DNA of 64,000 nucleotides from contig NZ_JBBBNV010000002.1 of assembly GCF_037137075.1 (NCBI RefSeq), positions 186,001 through 250,000 on the forward strand, read 5' to 3'. The translations under genes and the position numbers were made by a program. The DNA is from JBBBNV01 sp037137075 (GTDB lineage: Bacteria; Bacillota; Bacilli; Paenibacillales; NBRC-103111). Positions 1 to 7,615 of the stretch are shown piece after piece (the first letter of the stretch is position 1; each line of letters opens with the position of its first letter). The notes under the pieces were generated by a model, which was not told the origin of the DNA, did no database searches, and saw nothing but the letters and a program-made list of their open reading frames with translations.

Positions 1-267
1 GCCGGACTGTCGCCGGAGCAGGAGCCGACCCCGGCCAAAATGGCCGATATTGTGAAGTTTGCCAAGGAGCATCAGGTTAAAACGATTTTTTTCGAAACTT
101 TGGCTGCGCCAAAGGTTGCCGAAACCGTGGCGAAGGAGATTGGGGCTAAATCAGCGGTACTGAATCCGATTGAAGGACTGACCGATGAGGACAAAAGCAA
201 AAATCTCGATTATATCGGTATCATGAGAAACAATCTGCAGGCGTTAAAGGCTGCACTCAATGAATAG
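1..267 (+). CDS. Zinc ABC transporter substrate-binding protein, C-terminal part (ZnuA/AdcA type)
   Basis: The reading frame is open from base 1, so only about the last 88 residues are present. The visible part (helix around AKMADIVKFAKEHQVKTIFF, then ETLAAPKVAETVA, then a LNPIEGLTDED stretch and a final IMRNNLQALKAAL helix) matches the C-terminal lobe of cluster A-I metal-binding lipoproteins that deliver Zn(II) to an ABC importer at the membrane. The ETLAAPKVAE segment is where the family places an acidic metal-site region. A hairpin terminator follows at 391-432 and the next gene is a Zur-type repressor, which supports zinc over manganese. The start and lipobox lie outside the window. Confidence 0.8.
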   Translation, partial: AGLSPEQEPTPAKMADIVKFAKEHQVKTIFFETLAAPKVAETVAKEIGAKSAVLNPIEGLTDEDKSKNLDYIGIMRNNLQALKAALNE

Positions 268-390
268 AGCGGGAATCGGCCAAGCGTGAAGCTTTCCGTC
301 CCGCCGGGGCGGCACGGGTACCGCAGGGCAGCTGCACATGTCGGCGAACCGGTATTCTGCGCGCGGCTTTCCGGGTCCCGGCGGGGTTTG

Positions 391-432
391 ACGGGCATCG
401 ATCTGGTTTGAATCAGAAGGATGCCCGTTTAT
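391..432 (+). terminator. Hairpin terminator after the zinc-binding protein gene
   Basis: ACGGGCATC (391-399) pairs with GATGCCCGT (420-428) and is followed by a short T-rich stretch. It separates the zinc transporter gene from the Zur gene, so the latter probably has its own promoter. Confidence 0.6.
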
Positions 433-444
433 CCTGATATCAAA

Positions 445-458
445 TCGTAATAATTACG
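445..458 (+). promoter_or_regulatory. Zur box upstream of the Zur gene
   Basis: TCGTAATAATTACG matches the Bacillus Zur operator pattern (TCGTAAT-N-ATTACGA) except for its last base. It lies 31 bases before the Fur-family start codon. Its position predicts autoregulation, and possibly control of the CobW-type gene downstream. Confidence 0.8.
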
Positions 459-489
459 CTTTATAAGCGGGTTCGGGAGGCGTTTAGAA

Positions 490-984
490 ATGCCCGGCAA
501 TAAAAATCAGCAGGGCTGCGGCCAGGAAGCAGAGCAGATCTCCGGACCATCCCGGGCAGAGCAGTGGGAGGAGCTAATCGGCCGTCTAACGAGACAGGGT
601 GTCCGGGTCACGAAGCAGCGCAAGCAGGCGCTGAAGCTGTTTTTTGAAGCGGGCGGCTTTCTTGCGGCGATGGACATTTACGGCAAGCTGGCCCAGCTGT
701 ATCCGGGCATTAGCTATGGTACGGTATACCGTACGCTTCGGCTGTTTCAGGAGAACGGACTGGTGGAGCAATTTGTCTATAATCATGGCGTTCGATACAG
801 GTTAATCGGGCCAGGCCGAGTTCAGGAGCTTTATCATCTGATTTGTGTCCGCTGCGAGAAGACGAAGTCGGTTCCCCATGAACCGTCCCGGCTTGCTGAA
901 GGGTTGCAGGAGCAGTTCAAACCGCTCAGCTACAAGCTCGAAGTATACGGCTATTGCTCCGATTGTCAGGAGCCCGCCCGTTAA
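490..984 (+). CDS. zur: Fur-family transcriptional repressor, probably Zur
   Basis: A 164-residue protein with the Fur fold: an N-terminal winged helix (about residues 25-105, with SYGTVYRTLRLFQENGLVEQF as the recognition region) and a C-terminal dimer/metal domain. Two CxxC pairs, CVRC near residue 120 and CSDC near 157, form the structural zinc site of Zur/PerR/Fur proteins. Zur is preferred because a Zur box stands directly upstream and the neighbours are zinc genes. The start has a GGGAGG ribosome site. There is a longer than usual polar N-terminal tail of about 25 residues. It should repress zinc uptake and zinc-sparing genes when zinc is sufficient. Confidence 0.85.
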   Translation: MPGNKNQQGCGQEAEQISGPSRAEQWEELIGRLTRQGVRVTKQRKQALKLFFEAGGFLAAMDIYGKLAQLYPGISYGTVYRTLRLFQENGLVEQFVYNHGVRYRLIGPGRVQELYHLICVRCEKTKSVPHEPSRLAEGLQEQFKPLSYKLEVYGYCSDCQEPAR

Positions 985-1096
985 ACAGGCGTGAGGATGG
1001 AGCGCCGGATAATGCTCGCTTGCTTCCGGCAGGGCTGCCCCTGCGCGAAGGTGTATACGTTTAGAAAATATGGTGACTTCTGAGGAGGACTACGAA

Positions 1097-2323
1097 ATGA
1101 ATGCAACAATGAACTCGAACAAAATTCCGGTAACTGTTCTGAGCGGCTATTTGGGCGCAGGCAAAACAACGATTCTTAATCATGTGCTTCATAACCGTGA
1201 GGGCATGCGGGTCGCTGTCATCGTCAATGATTTGGGCGAGGTGAATATTGATGCTGCCCTGATTAAGGAGGCAGGGGGGCTGTCCCGTACCGACGAGAAG
1301 CTGGTGGAGATGTCCAACGGCTGCATTTGCTGTACCCTGCGCGAGGATTTGCTGCAGGAGGTGGAACGGCTGGCCAATGAAGGCCGGTTTGATTACATCC
1401 TGATTGAATCCACCGGTGTCGGTGAACCGATCCCGGTCGCGCAAACCTTTACTTACATTGATGAGGAGCATAACATCGATTTGTCCCGGCTGTGCCGTCT
1501 CGATACGATGGTAACGGTCGTGGACGCGTACCGGTTCTGGCACGATTTCTCCTCCGGGGAGACGCTGCTGGACAGGCAGCAGGCGGTGGACGGGCAGGAT
1601 ACACGGGACGTTGTGGATTTGCTGATCAGCCAAATTGAATTTTGCGACGTGCTGCTTCTGAATAAATGTGATATGGTGGATCAGGAGGATTTGGATGAGC
1701 TGGAGCAGGTGCTGCGCAAGCTGCAGCCCCGGGCCAAGCTGTACCGGATTAGCAAGGGCCAAATTGATCCCAAGGCTATTCTGAATACCGGCTTATTCGA
1801 TTTCGAAGAGGCCAGCAATTCCGCCGGCTGGCTGCATGAGCTGGAGCATGAGCATCATACTCCGGAAACGGAGGAGTATGATATTTCTTCTTTTGTGTAC
1901 GAACGGAATAAGCCGTTCCATCCGGGCCGCCTGATGGCATGGATGGCGGATTGGCCGGAGGAGGTCGTGCGGGCCAAAGGGATTATCTGGCTTGCGACAC
2001 GGCACAATCTGGCTCAAAGCCTGAGCCAAGCCGGTCCTTCCATTCAGTTCGGTCCTGCGGGCTATTGGATTGCGGCGCTGCCGGAGGCCGAGCAGCGGCA
2101 AATTATGGCGGAGGAGCCCGAGGTGAGCAAGAGCTGGGACCCGGTGTACGGGGACCGTGCCAGCAAGTTCGTGCTGATTGGCATAAAGCTGGATAAAAAG
2201 GAGCTGACGGCACAGCTGGACGCGTGCCTGCTGTCAGAGGAGGAAATGCGGCAGGACTGGGGACAGCTTGCCGATGACTTTCCGAACGCGGCTGACGAGC
2301 AGCTGGAATACGGGCTTCAATAA
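1097..2323 (+). CDS. zagA: CobW/COG0523 GTPase, ZagA/YciC-type zinc metallochaperone
   Basis: A 408-residue G3E-family GTPase. The Walker A motif GAGKTT is near residue 20, the metal motif GCICC near residue 71, and the NKCD guanine-specificity motif about residue 195. A CobW C-terminal domain (FVYERNKPFHPGRL onwards) fills the second half. A His/Glu-rich segment (HELEHEHHTPE) between the domains resembles the zinc-binding loops of ZagA-like members. In Bacillus, Zur-controlled COG0523 proteins deliver zinc to client enzymes during zinc limitation. The start at 1097 is chosen over 1070 because GAGGAGG sits 8-9 bases upstream. The gene follows zur with no strong terminator, so co-transcription is likely. 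Confidence 0.85.
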   Translation: MNATMNSNKIPVTVLSGYLGAGKTTILNHVLHNREGMRVAVIVNDLGEVNIDAALIKEAGGLSRTDEKLVEMSNGCICCTLREDLLQEVERLANEGRFDYILIESTGVGEPIPVAQTFTYIDEEHNIDLSRLCRLDTMVTVVDAYRFWHDFSSGETLLDRQQAVDGQDTRDVVDLLISQIEFCDVLLLNKCDMVDQEDLDELEQVLRKLQPRAKLYRISKGQIDPKAILNTGLFDFEEASNSAGWLHELEHEHHTPETEEYDISSFVYERNKPFHPGRLMAWMADWPEEVVRAKGIIWLATRHNLAQSLSQAGPSIQFGPAGYWIAALPEAEQRQIMAEEPEVSKSWDPVYGDRASKFVLIGIKLDKKELTAQLDACLLSEEEMRQDWGQLADDFPNAADEQLEYGLQ

Positions 2324-2574
2324 ATTCGCAGCAGACGGCCCGCAGAGATGCTGTCCGCTGTCTGATTAGCTCAGGACCTGTATTTTGAGGGCGCGCGGAG
2401 GCTGAATGAGGCTCAGGAGGCGGCAGCACGAAAGCTCCTTTTTTGACGGTATAGAACGCATCTCTTCTTTTACGGAATGCTTGTGTGAGCGGATGACGGT
2501 GAAGGCACACAGCCGGATACATCGTCATAAAGCTAAAAGAGAGAAGCAAGGATGAAGCGAGGAGTGTTGCCCAA

Positions 2575-2949
2575 ATGACGACATGGAACTTGTCCGGTAC
2601 CCGCCATCATGTGCTTATCTGCAACGGCGGCAGCTGTATGCGCCGTCAAGGGGAAGAAGTGACGCAGGCCATTCGGGCTGAAATTGCGGTTCAGGGCGCG
2701 GATGCGGTCATTCATACGACGCGGACCCGCTGTAACGGACGCTGTGAGGACGCTTGTGTAATTGCAGTGTATCCGGAGGGAATCTGGTATCAGGGGGTTA
2801 CCCCGGAGCTGGGGGAGCGGATTGTCCGGGAGCATCTGCTTCAGGGCGAGCCGCTCGTGCAGCATATCGCTTTTACATATGAGCAGGAAAAGGGCTTTAC
2901 CCCGACCGGGCTGGCCAGTCCCGGCATACAGAAGACCGGGAGCAAGTAA
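2575..2949 (+). CDS. Thioredoxin-like [2Fe-2S] ferredoxin domain protein
   Basis: A 124-residue protein with the thioredoxin-like [2Fe-2S] ferredoxin signature: CNGGSC near residue 17, then RCNGRCEDAC near residue 51, then the IAVYPEGIWYQGV strand typical of this fold. Four or five cysteines are placed to hold one [2Fe-2S] cluster. Soluble members of this family appear beside CobW-type or cobalamin genes in Bacillota; the partner is not known. A GAGGAG site precedes the start. It follows the CobW gene by 251 bases with no recognised operator of its own, so it may be part of the zinc-starvation transcript, but this is inference. Confidence 0.75.
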   Translation: MTTWNLSGTRHHVLICNGGSCMRRQGEEVTQAIRAEIAVQGADAVIHTTRTRCNGRCEDACVIAVYPEGIWYQGVTPELGERIVREHLLQGEPLVQHIAFTYEQEKGFTPTGLASPGIQKTGSK

Positions 2950-3028
2950 GCGTGGGTGTATAGGAAACATGGCCGTGTGATAGCGCTAATCTCTCATTCA
3001 TCCTGCATTAGTCTTAGACATTGATGGA

Positions 3029-3060
3029 AGCGGCGATCCCGGAGGCGGGACGCCGCTATT
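3029..3060 (+). terminator. Hairpin after the ferredoxin-like gene
   Basis: AGCGGCG (3029-3035) pairs with CGCCGCT (3051-3057), with an inner CCC/GGG pair. The T-run is weak (TATTTC), so termination is likely but not certain. Confidence 0.5.
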
Positions 3061-3073
3061 TCATATCATGAAA

Positions 3074-3106
3074 TCGTAATAATTACGATAAATACGATAA
3101 TTACGA
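3074..3106 (+). promoter_or_regulatory. Perfect Zur box plus a second degenerate half-operator
   Basis: TCGTAATAATTACGA at 3074-3088 is a perfect 15-base palindrome matching the Bacillus Zur consensus. A second ATTACGA half-site follows at 3100-3106. It stands about 20 bases before a short ORF with a good ribosome site. A perfect operator implies that a zinc-regulated transcript starts here. Confidence 0.8.
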
Positions 3107-3125
3107 TTAATGGAGGGCGTTTTTA

Positions 3126-3254
3126 ATGAACACAAGCACACCATCGAAAGCACACCATCGGAGCAGACCGGATTCCGGTTACCGTTGTTTTTGTATCCGC
3201 ATACCGTTCATAGCCGTTGTCCGCAGGATCATCTATTCCGGCCAGCCCGGCTAA
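3126..3254 (+). CDS. Short ORF (42 codons) behind the double Zur box, possibly a remnant
   Basis: ATG at 3126 follows a TGGAGGG ribosome site and the Zur operators at 3074-3106. The product begins MNTSTPSKAHHRSRPDSG, is basic, has Cys-x-Cys near residue 26 and ends PFIAVVRRIIYSGQPG. It matches none of the Zur-regulated ribosomal paralogues that I know (L31, L33, S14, L36). Its end overlaps the last codon of the convergent WYL gene by a few bases. It may be a genuine zinc-regulated small protein, or the 5' stub of a Zur-regulated gene whose remainder was lost. Confidence 0.4.
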   Translation: MNTSTPSKAHHRSRPDSGYRCFCIRIPFIAVVRRIIYSGQPG

Positions 3255-4062
3255 ACGCTCTCCTCCGTATCGACGGCTTCTACTCCATACCGGCTCAGCG
3301 CCTTGGTGGCGGATTCCAGCATCCGCCGTTTCAGCTGCTCTCCTTGCAGGACCCGCACTCTTTTGCCCAGGAACCGGATTTTGGACAATATGTATTCACT
3401 TTCATTGCCGATGTAAGTCACATGAATGTGATAGCGGTTCGCCTCGGCATCATATTCCACCTGCTTGTCGAAGCAGGAGAACGCGTACAAAATGCGGGAC
3501 AGCTCTTTATTGTACATGCTTACAATTTCAATGACGGCCGTTTGCTTCTTCTCCTCCAGCATTTGGCTGATTCGCTGCGTATACTGCTCGGCTTCCCCGG
3601 GAGCAAGCGGCTCTTCAGCGAGACGGACGATGGTCTCCAGCCGGGTGCTCATCAGCATCGTATGGCGGGGATGAACCCAGAGCAGGTACCATTCTTTTTT
3701 GACCATCGAATATTCCAGCTTGTAGGGGAAGCCGTGCTTGCCCCCGGTGAGCCGGCCGTTTTTCTGGCGGACCACCATACGTATGCCCGAACGGCCCGCA
3801 ATGATTCGCCGGATGCTTCGAATCAGCGGATGATATAGTTGCTTCTCCCCTCCATGAAGCTGTCCCCGATATCCAGCGCATCATCGGCCTGCAGCATCCT
3901 GCGAAGCTTATCTAGTGTGGACGGCATGAAGGCTTTTCCGGCGGAGGGGGCCTCCAGCATCATTTTCAGCCAGGCCCGCTCATGAGCGGTTACAGTAAAG
4001 GTGCCGGATTCCCCCAGCCGGGACATGACCTGGTAGTTAAACACCTTTTCAAACGGATTCAT
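3251..4062 (-). pseudogene. Second WYL-family regulator gene, frameshifted
   Basis: Reading from ATG at 4062 (MNPFEKVFNYQVMSRLGESG) the frame runs to about 3850, then hits a stop at 3823. The rest continues in another frame as QLYHPLIRSIRRIIAGRSG and on through KLEYSMVKKEWYLLWVHP to 3251. Adding one G to the GGGG run at 3847-3850 (CCCC on the plus strand) restores one uninterrupted protein of about 270 residues. The EWYLLW segment and C-terminal WCX-like part resemble WYL-domain proteins, but no clear HTH is seen. Its start lies 14 bases inside the end of the upstream WYL gene, so the two are co-translated. It could be a real recent mutation, a +1 frameshift site or a homopolymer sequencing error. 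Confidence 0.7.
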
Positions 4063-5362
4063 AATAAGCCGCAATCTCCTTCCATTCCGCAATGAATTCC
4101 TTCCGCAGCCTTCTTGGCTCCAGCACTTCACAGCTAGAGCCGAAGCTGCGCAGCCATGGCTTGATTTCAGTCAGCCCGTTGACGGTGATTTCATAGATAA
4201 ACGAGTCCTCTTCCTCCGCCACAATCGTGCCCCATTGACCCTGCAGCAGCACCCGCTCTTTAATGAAATTGGGCTGGTTCCCGTCAGGGTTGAAGAAACG
4301 GGCCCGTACAGTGACCGGCTCCCCCGTATCCACCAGCCAGCTGTATTTCATTTTTTGCTCCAGGCTTTCCAGCCGTTCGGCATAAAAGGCTTCATCAACT
4401 TCCGCGCCGGCTTCGATTTGGGTCAGCCCCTCCATCCGGAACTTCGTAATTCCTTTCCGGGCGGTGTGCCCAATCAAATACCAGCGTCCGTATTGGTGGT
4501 CGTAAATAATTTTGAGCGGCAGCAAATCAATTTCCTGGCCTTCCGTATCGCGCTCGAACAGCGGGTTCGTATTTTGCGATGTGTAGGCCTCGGCCGCTTT
4601 CGGAGAGAAGTACAGAAACCGGACCCTGCGCCGCTGGCGGATAAGCGCCAGCAGGGTATACAGGTGCGCTTCATCCAGAATGCGGGAGTAATAATGGTAT
4701 TTATACAGAAACGGCTCGGTCAGCTCCCGCTCGCTTGTTTGCTGGGCCACGGCTTTTTTCAAGCTGTCCCGAAGCAGATAGCCCTGCACGGAAGGGACCT
4801 GTGTCCCGGCCATGATGTCCACGAAATCATATAAATCCAGCAGCTCTTCGAAGGTCAGATCCTTCACCAGCCCGTCTTCCACACGGTAACGGTAAGGTCT
4901 GCCGCCCGGCTCCTTGCGCACGACGCCAACCTCCTCAAGATACTTCAAATCGGACCGGATGGTCTTTTCGTCGGGCAGCGCCAGCTCCTCGGGCAGGCTG
5001 CGGCTGCACACATCGAGCAGCTCCAGCGCTGTGCAGGCCTGCTCCCGCATAGCGGCCAGCAGCAGAGAAAGCCGGCGGCTCTCGGATTCCTTCAGCGATT
5101 TGGCCCGGTACAGGAACAGCAGCACCGGATCGGCGGATTCGTAATAGTTGAAGCGCAGCATATCCGCGAATTCCTTCCCCTGCTCTCCGGGAAGCTGCTG
5201 GTGCACCGTCCCCACAATTTCCTTCAAGCGCTTCAAGGTTTTATCGAAGGTATGAATAGAAATGCCGAGCTTTTTGGCGAACTGCCCCCGGCTGTAAGCT
5301 CCGCTTGTCAGCACAAGCAGGCGCAGGAATTGAATTTCTTTGTCAAAGCTTTCTCTGGCCAT
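4049..5362 (-). CDS. WYL-domain transcriptional regulator
   Basis: A 437-residue protein. Residues 1-50 form a helix-turn-helix (AYSRGQFAKKLGISIHTFDKTLKRLK). A second winged-helix-like part with PDEKTIRSDLKYLEEVGVVRK sits near residue 130. The WYL domain proper is around residues 240-320, with YDHQYGRWYLIGHTARKGI carrying the WYL motif, and a WCX-type C-terminal domain follows. WYL domains sense nucleic acid or nucleotide ligands in several characterised regulators. The start at 5362 has GGAGGG five bases upstream and lies 28 bases after the predicted transcription start. It is transcribed away from the Y-RNA-like/Ro60 genes and may regulate them. Confidence 0.8.
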   Translation of the reverse strand: MARESFDKEIQFLRLLVLTSGAYSRGQFAKKLGISIHTFDKTLKRLKEIVGTVHQQLPGEQGKEFADMLRFNYYESADPVLLFLYRAKSLKESESRRLSLLLAAMREQACTALELLDVCSRSLPEELALPDEKTIRSDLKYLEEVGVVRKEPGGRPYRYRVEDGLVKDLTFEELLDLYDFVDIMAGTQVPSVQGYLLRDSLKKAVAQQTSERELTEPFLYKYHYYSRILDEAHLYTLLALIRQRRRVRFLYFSPKAAEAYTSQNTNPLFERDTEGQEIDLLPLKIIYDHQYGRWYLIGHTARKGITKFRMEGLTQIEAGAEVDEAFYAERLESLEQKMKYSWLVDTGEPVTVRARFFNPDGNQPNFIKERVLLQGQWGTIVAEEEDSFIYEITVNGLTEIKPWLRSFGSSCEVLEPRRLRKEFIAEWKEIAAYYESV

Positions 5363-5396
5363 CATTGCCCTCCGTCCGGGTTTAACATGTTCTTCC

Positions 5397-5424
5397 ATTG
5401 TAGCAGGGCGGGCCGGGTGTGCAA
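5397..5424 (-). promoter_or_regulatory. Predicted sigma-A promoter of the WYL gene pair
   Basis: On the minus strand, TTGCAC (5424-5419) and TACAAT (5402-5397) are spaced 16 bases apart. The implied transcript starts near 5390, which supports the 5362 start over longer upstream reading. Confidence 0.5.
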
Positions 5425-5597
5425 ACGGAAAAATTTCTTTTATCCGAGTCCGGTCATTCCCTGCGGAAGAGCCATGCGGTCGGGCTGAATTTTTTTGCAG
5501 GTTGTAATACTTTCGCCATGTTCGGAACGCCTGAAATGAGTGAAAATAGCTCTTGTAAGGCAGACACCCGTCAGAGGGCTGAGCCGACAACAAACCA

Positions 5598-5731
5598 TCA
5601 GCTGAGGCGCAGGAAGGGGTTACTTCGCCAAGGGGCAGATGCCGGTTCAATTCCGGCTCCCGCCGGTTGCGGCGGGATAGTTTAACGGGGAAAATGGTCT
5701 TTCGTACCTCTCCGGGTCTTTCCTCAGATGA
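5598..5731 (+). ncRNA. Y-RNA-like (YrlA-type) RNA 1, with a permuted tRNA-like module
   Basis: The ends pair as CTGAGG/CCTCAG (5602-5607 with 5722-5727) and extend outward by TCA/TGA. Above an asymmetric loop (CGCA against GGGTCTTT) is GGAAGGG/CCTCTCC (5612-5618 with 5707-5713). Inside is a tRNA-like module in permuted order. The T-arm is GCCGG-TTCAATT-CCGGC (5641-5657). A seven-pair acceptor-like stem TCCCGCC/GGCGGGA (5658-5677) is closed by GGTTGC. TA at 5678-5679 stands at tRNA positions 8-9, and the D-arm is GTTT-AACGGGGA-AAAT (5680-5695) with the GG needed for the elbow. Bacterial Y RNAs of the YrlA class, encoded beside rsr, mimic tRNA in this joined-ends way. No strong promoter was recognised. 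Confidence 0.75.
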
Positions 5732-5756
5732 GTCATGAAGCAAAGGAATGATCGGG

Positions 5757-5863
5757 GCGAGGCGCAGGAAGGGGCTCCTTCGCTAAAGAAGCCAACATTG
5801 TAGTATCCGGGGCAGTACGGCAGGTTCGACTCCTGCAGACAGCCTTCCTTGCTTCTGCCTCGC
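5757..5863 (+). ncRNA. Y-RNA-like RNA 2, directly upstream of the Ro60 gene
   Basis: The ends pair as GCGAGGC/GCCTCGC (5757-5763 with 5857-5863). An asymmetric loop (GC against TGCTTCT) follows, then a second stem AGGAAGG/CCTTCCT (5766-5772 with 5843-5849). The 5' strand shares the 16-base core GAGGCGCAGGAAGGGG with RNA 1, and the lower stem shows compensating changes between the copies. Inside are a hairpin (5773-5793), TA plus a D-arm GTAT-CCGGGGCA-GTAC (5801-5818), and a T-arm GCAGG-TTCGACT-CCTGC (5820-5836). Here D precedes T and no acceptor stem is obvious, so the tRNA mimicry differs from RNA 1. It ends 31 bases before the rsr start and may be processed from the same transcript. Confidence 0.65.
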
Positions 5864-5894
5864 ACCGCGCCATTCTTTTCAGGAGGTTATGAAA

Positions 5895-7394
5895 ATGAGC
5901 GTTGCCAAAAAAATGTTCGCGAGTCAGCTGCCGACGGCATTCAATAAACACGGATTTCCGGCGTATACCCGCTCGGAGGAAGAGCAATATATTCAAACCC
6001 TGCTGACGAACACGCTGGGCAGCACGTTTTATGCCGGGGCCGGCGAGCTGCTGGAAGATGCCGCTGCGCTGCACACCGTGATGGCCGGCAAGAACCCGGA
6101 ATTTATGGCCAAGGCGCTGGTGTTTGCCCGCAACGAAGGCTTGATGCGGCTGCAGCCGCTGTTCGGGCTGGCCATACTGTCGGCCCACCGCCCGGATTTG
6201 TTTGCCAAAGTATTTCCCAGCGTTGTCCGCATTCCTTCCGACTTGTCGGATTTCCTGACCATTTTGAAGGGGCTGGGCCGCGGGGAAGGCGGCCGGGCGG
6301 TCAAACGGCAGGTCAACCGTTTTCTAGCGAATGTAACGGAGTACTGGGCGTTGAAGTATAACGGCCGGGGACGCGGCTACAGCCTGGGGGATGCGATTGC
6401 GACTGCGCATCCGAAGCCGCAGGATTTGCAGCAGCAGGCCTTGTACCGTTATTTGCGCGGACAGGAGGCGAATCTGGCGCTGCTGCCGCAGGTGGAGGCG
6501 CTCGAACAGCTGAAGCGGGCGGAGACGGAGGCCGAGCAAATCGCCTGGATCGGCAAGGGCCGCCTGCCCTATGAAACGGTGACCGGCGCTATCAAGCCGA
6601 CCAGAGCTGTATGGGAGGCGCTGCTGTACCAGATGCCGACCTTCGCACTGCTGCGGCACTTGAATGCGCTGGATCGTGCCGGTGTGTTCGAAAACCGGAC
6701 CAATCTGGACTATGTTGCGGCCCGATTGACGGACCGGGAGGCGCTGCGCAAATCCAGCATTTTGCCGTTCCGGTTCGCCGCCGCTTTTCGTCAAATCCAG
6801 CGTCCTGAGCTGCGCGATGCGCTCCGGGAAGCCGTAGAGCTTACGTTCGGGCATCTGCCGGATATCGGCGACAACACGGCGATTTTCCTGGACGTCTCCG
6901 GCTCGATGGACGGTGAATACCTGCAAATCGGCTCCGTGTTCGCCTTGGCGCTGTACAAGAAAACAAACGGGAGCTCCCTGTTCTGGCTGTTCGACACCGA
7001 GGTCATCCATGCCATGCCTTCGCGCCATGACAGCATTCTGACCCAAGCGGATCGCATCCATGCGCGGGGCGGAACAGATACAGGCGCGCCGGTGCGGGGC
7101 TTAATCAAGCAGCAAAAGCGCGTAGATCAAATCATTATCATCACCGACGAGCAGCAAAACAGCGGAAGCCCCTTCTATACGGAGCTGGCAAATTACCGGG
7201 CCAAAATCAACCCGAATGTCAAAGCCTTTATCGTCGATATCTCACCGTATCGCCATGCCATGGTTCCTCCGCAGGATGCAAACACCTTTTACATTTACGG
7301 CTGGAGCGACCAGGTGCTGAGCTACATTGCTCAAACGGTAAAAGGCTACCGGACGATGGTTCAGCGGGTGGAGGCGATCCATTTCGATTCTTGA
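5895..7394 (+). CDS. rsr: TROVE-domain protein, bacterial Ro60 orthologue (Rsr)
   Basis: A 499-residue protein of Ro60 size. Residues 1-300 form the helical TROVE repeat ring that holds misfolded RNA ends and Y RNA in Ro60. The C-terminal third is a von Willebrand A-like domain with a complete MIDAS: DVSGS near residue 330, the Thr in GGTDTG near 395, and TDEQQ near 415. Ro60 proteins bind Y RNAs and, in Deinococcus and Salmonella, tether PNPase for structured-RNA decay. The start at 5895 is used because AGGAGG is 8 bases upstream; ATG at 5889 is too close. Two Y-RNA-like elements lie just 5' of it. No RtcB/RtcA RNA ligase genes are nearby, unlike the Salmonella locus. Confidence 0.9.
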   Translation: MSVAKKMFASQLPTAFNKHGFPAYTRSEEEQYIQTLLTNTLGSTFYAGAGELLEDAAALHTVMAGKNPEFMAKALVFARNEGLMRLQPLFGLAILSAHRPDLFAKVFPSVVRIPSDLSDFLTILKGLGRGEGGRAVKRQVNRFLANVTEYWALKYNGRGRGYSLGDAIATAHPKPQDLQQQALYRYLRGQEANLALLPQVEALEQLKRAETEAEQIAWIGKGRLPYETVTGAIKPTRAVWEALLYQMPTFALLRHLNALDRAGVFENRTNLDYVAARLTDREALRKSSILPFRFAAAFRQIQRPELRDALREAVELTFGHLPDIGDNTAIFLDVSGSMDGEYLQIGSVFALALYKKTNGSSLFWLFDTEVIHAMPSRHDSILTQADRIHARGGTDTGAPVRGLIKQQKRVDQIIIITDEQQNSGSPFYTELANYRAKINPNVKAFIVDISPYRHAMVPPQDANTFYIYGWSDQVLSYIAQTVKGYRTMVQRVEAIHFDS

Positions 7395-7444
7395 GCCTGA
7401 GAAATAAAGTGAAATGAAGCGCTACAAGCCATAGAACTTGACAA

Positions 7445-7495
7445 ATGGCCTGCAGGAGAGACACTTATGACAGAAGTGGCTTTCTTGCAGGCCAT
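7445..7495 (+). other. Long hairpin downstream of rsr
   Basis: ATGGCCTGCA (7445-7454) is a perfect inverted repeat of TGCAGGCCAT (7486-7495), and CACTT/AAGTG pairs inside it. There is no T-run, so it is not a normal terminator. A consensus TTGACA lies at 7438-7443, but no good -10 follows. It could be an RNA 3' element or another small structured RNA. Confidence 0.45.
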
Positions 7496-7615
7496 ACGCT
7501 GCTGTACGATGGGGATTGGTCATCTGATGTTCTCTTATATCCGGTATCATAATGAATATGAACCATCATTGATCCGCAACGGCGACTATAGCATAAAAAG
7601 GAGCTTGAATAGGGT

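Noticed and set aside
3110..3838. 242-codon plus-strand ORF behind the Zur boxes
   Set aside because: It is a mirror of the WYL gene; the ribosome site at 3112-3117 fits the ATG at 3126 in another frame instead.
5641..5836. T-arm-like sequences first read as tRNA genes
   Set aside because: No acceptor/anticodon arms in normal order and no CCA; the arms lie inside stems that fit Y-RNA-like elements next to rsr.
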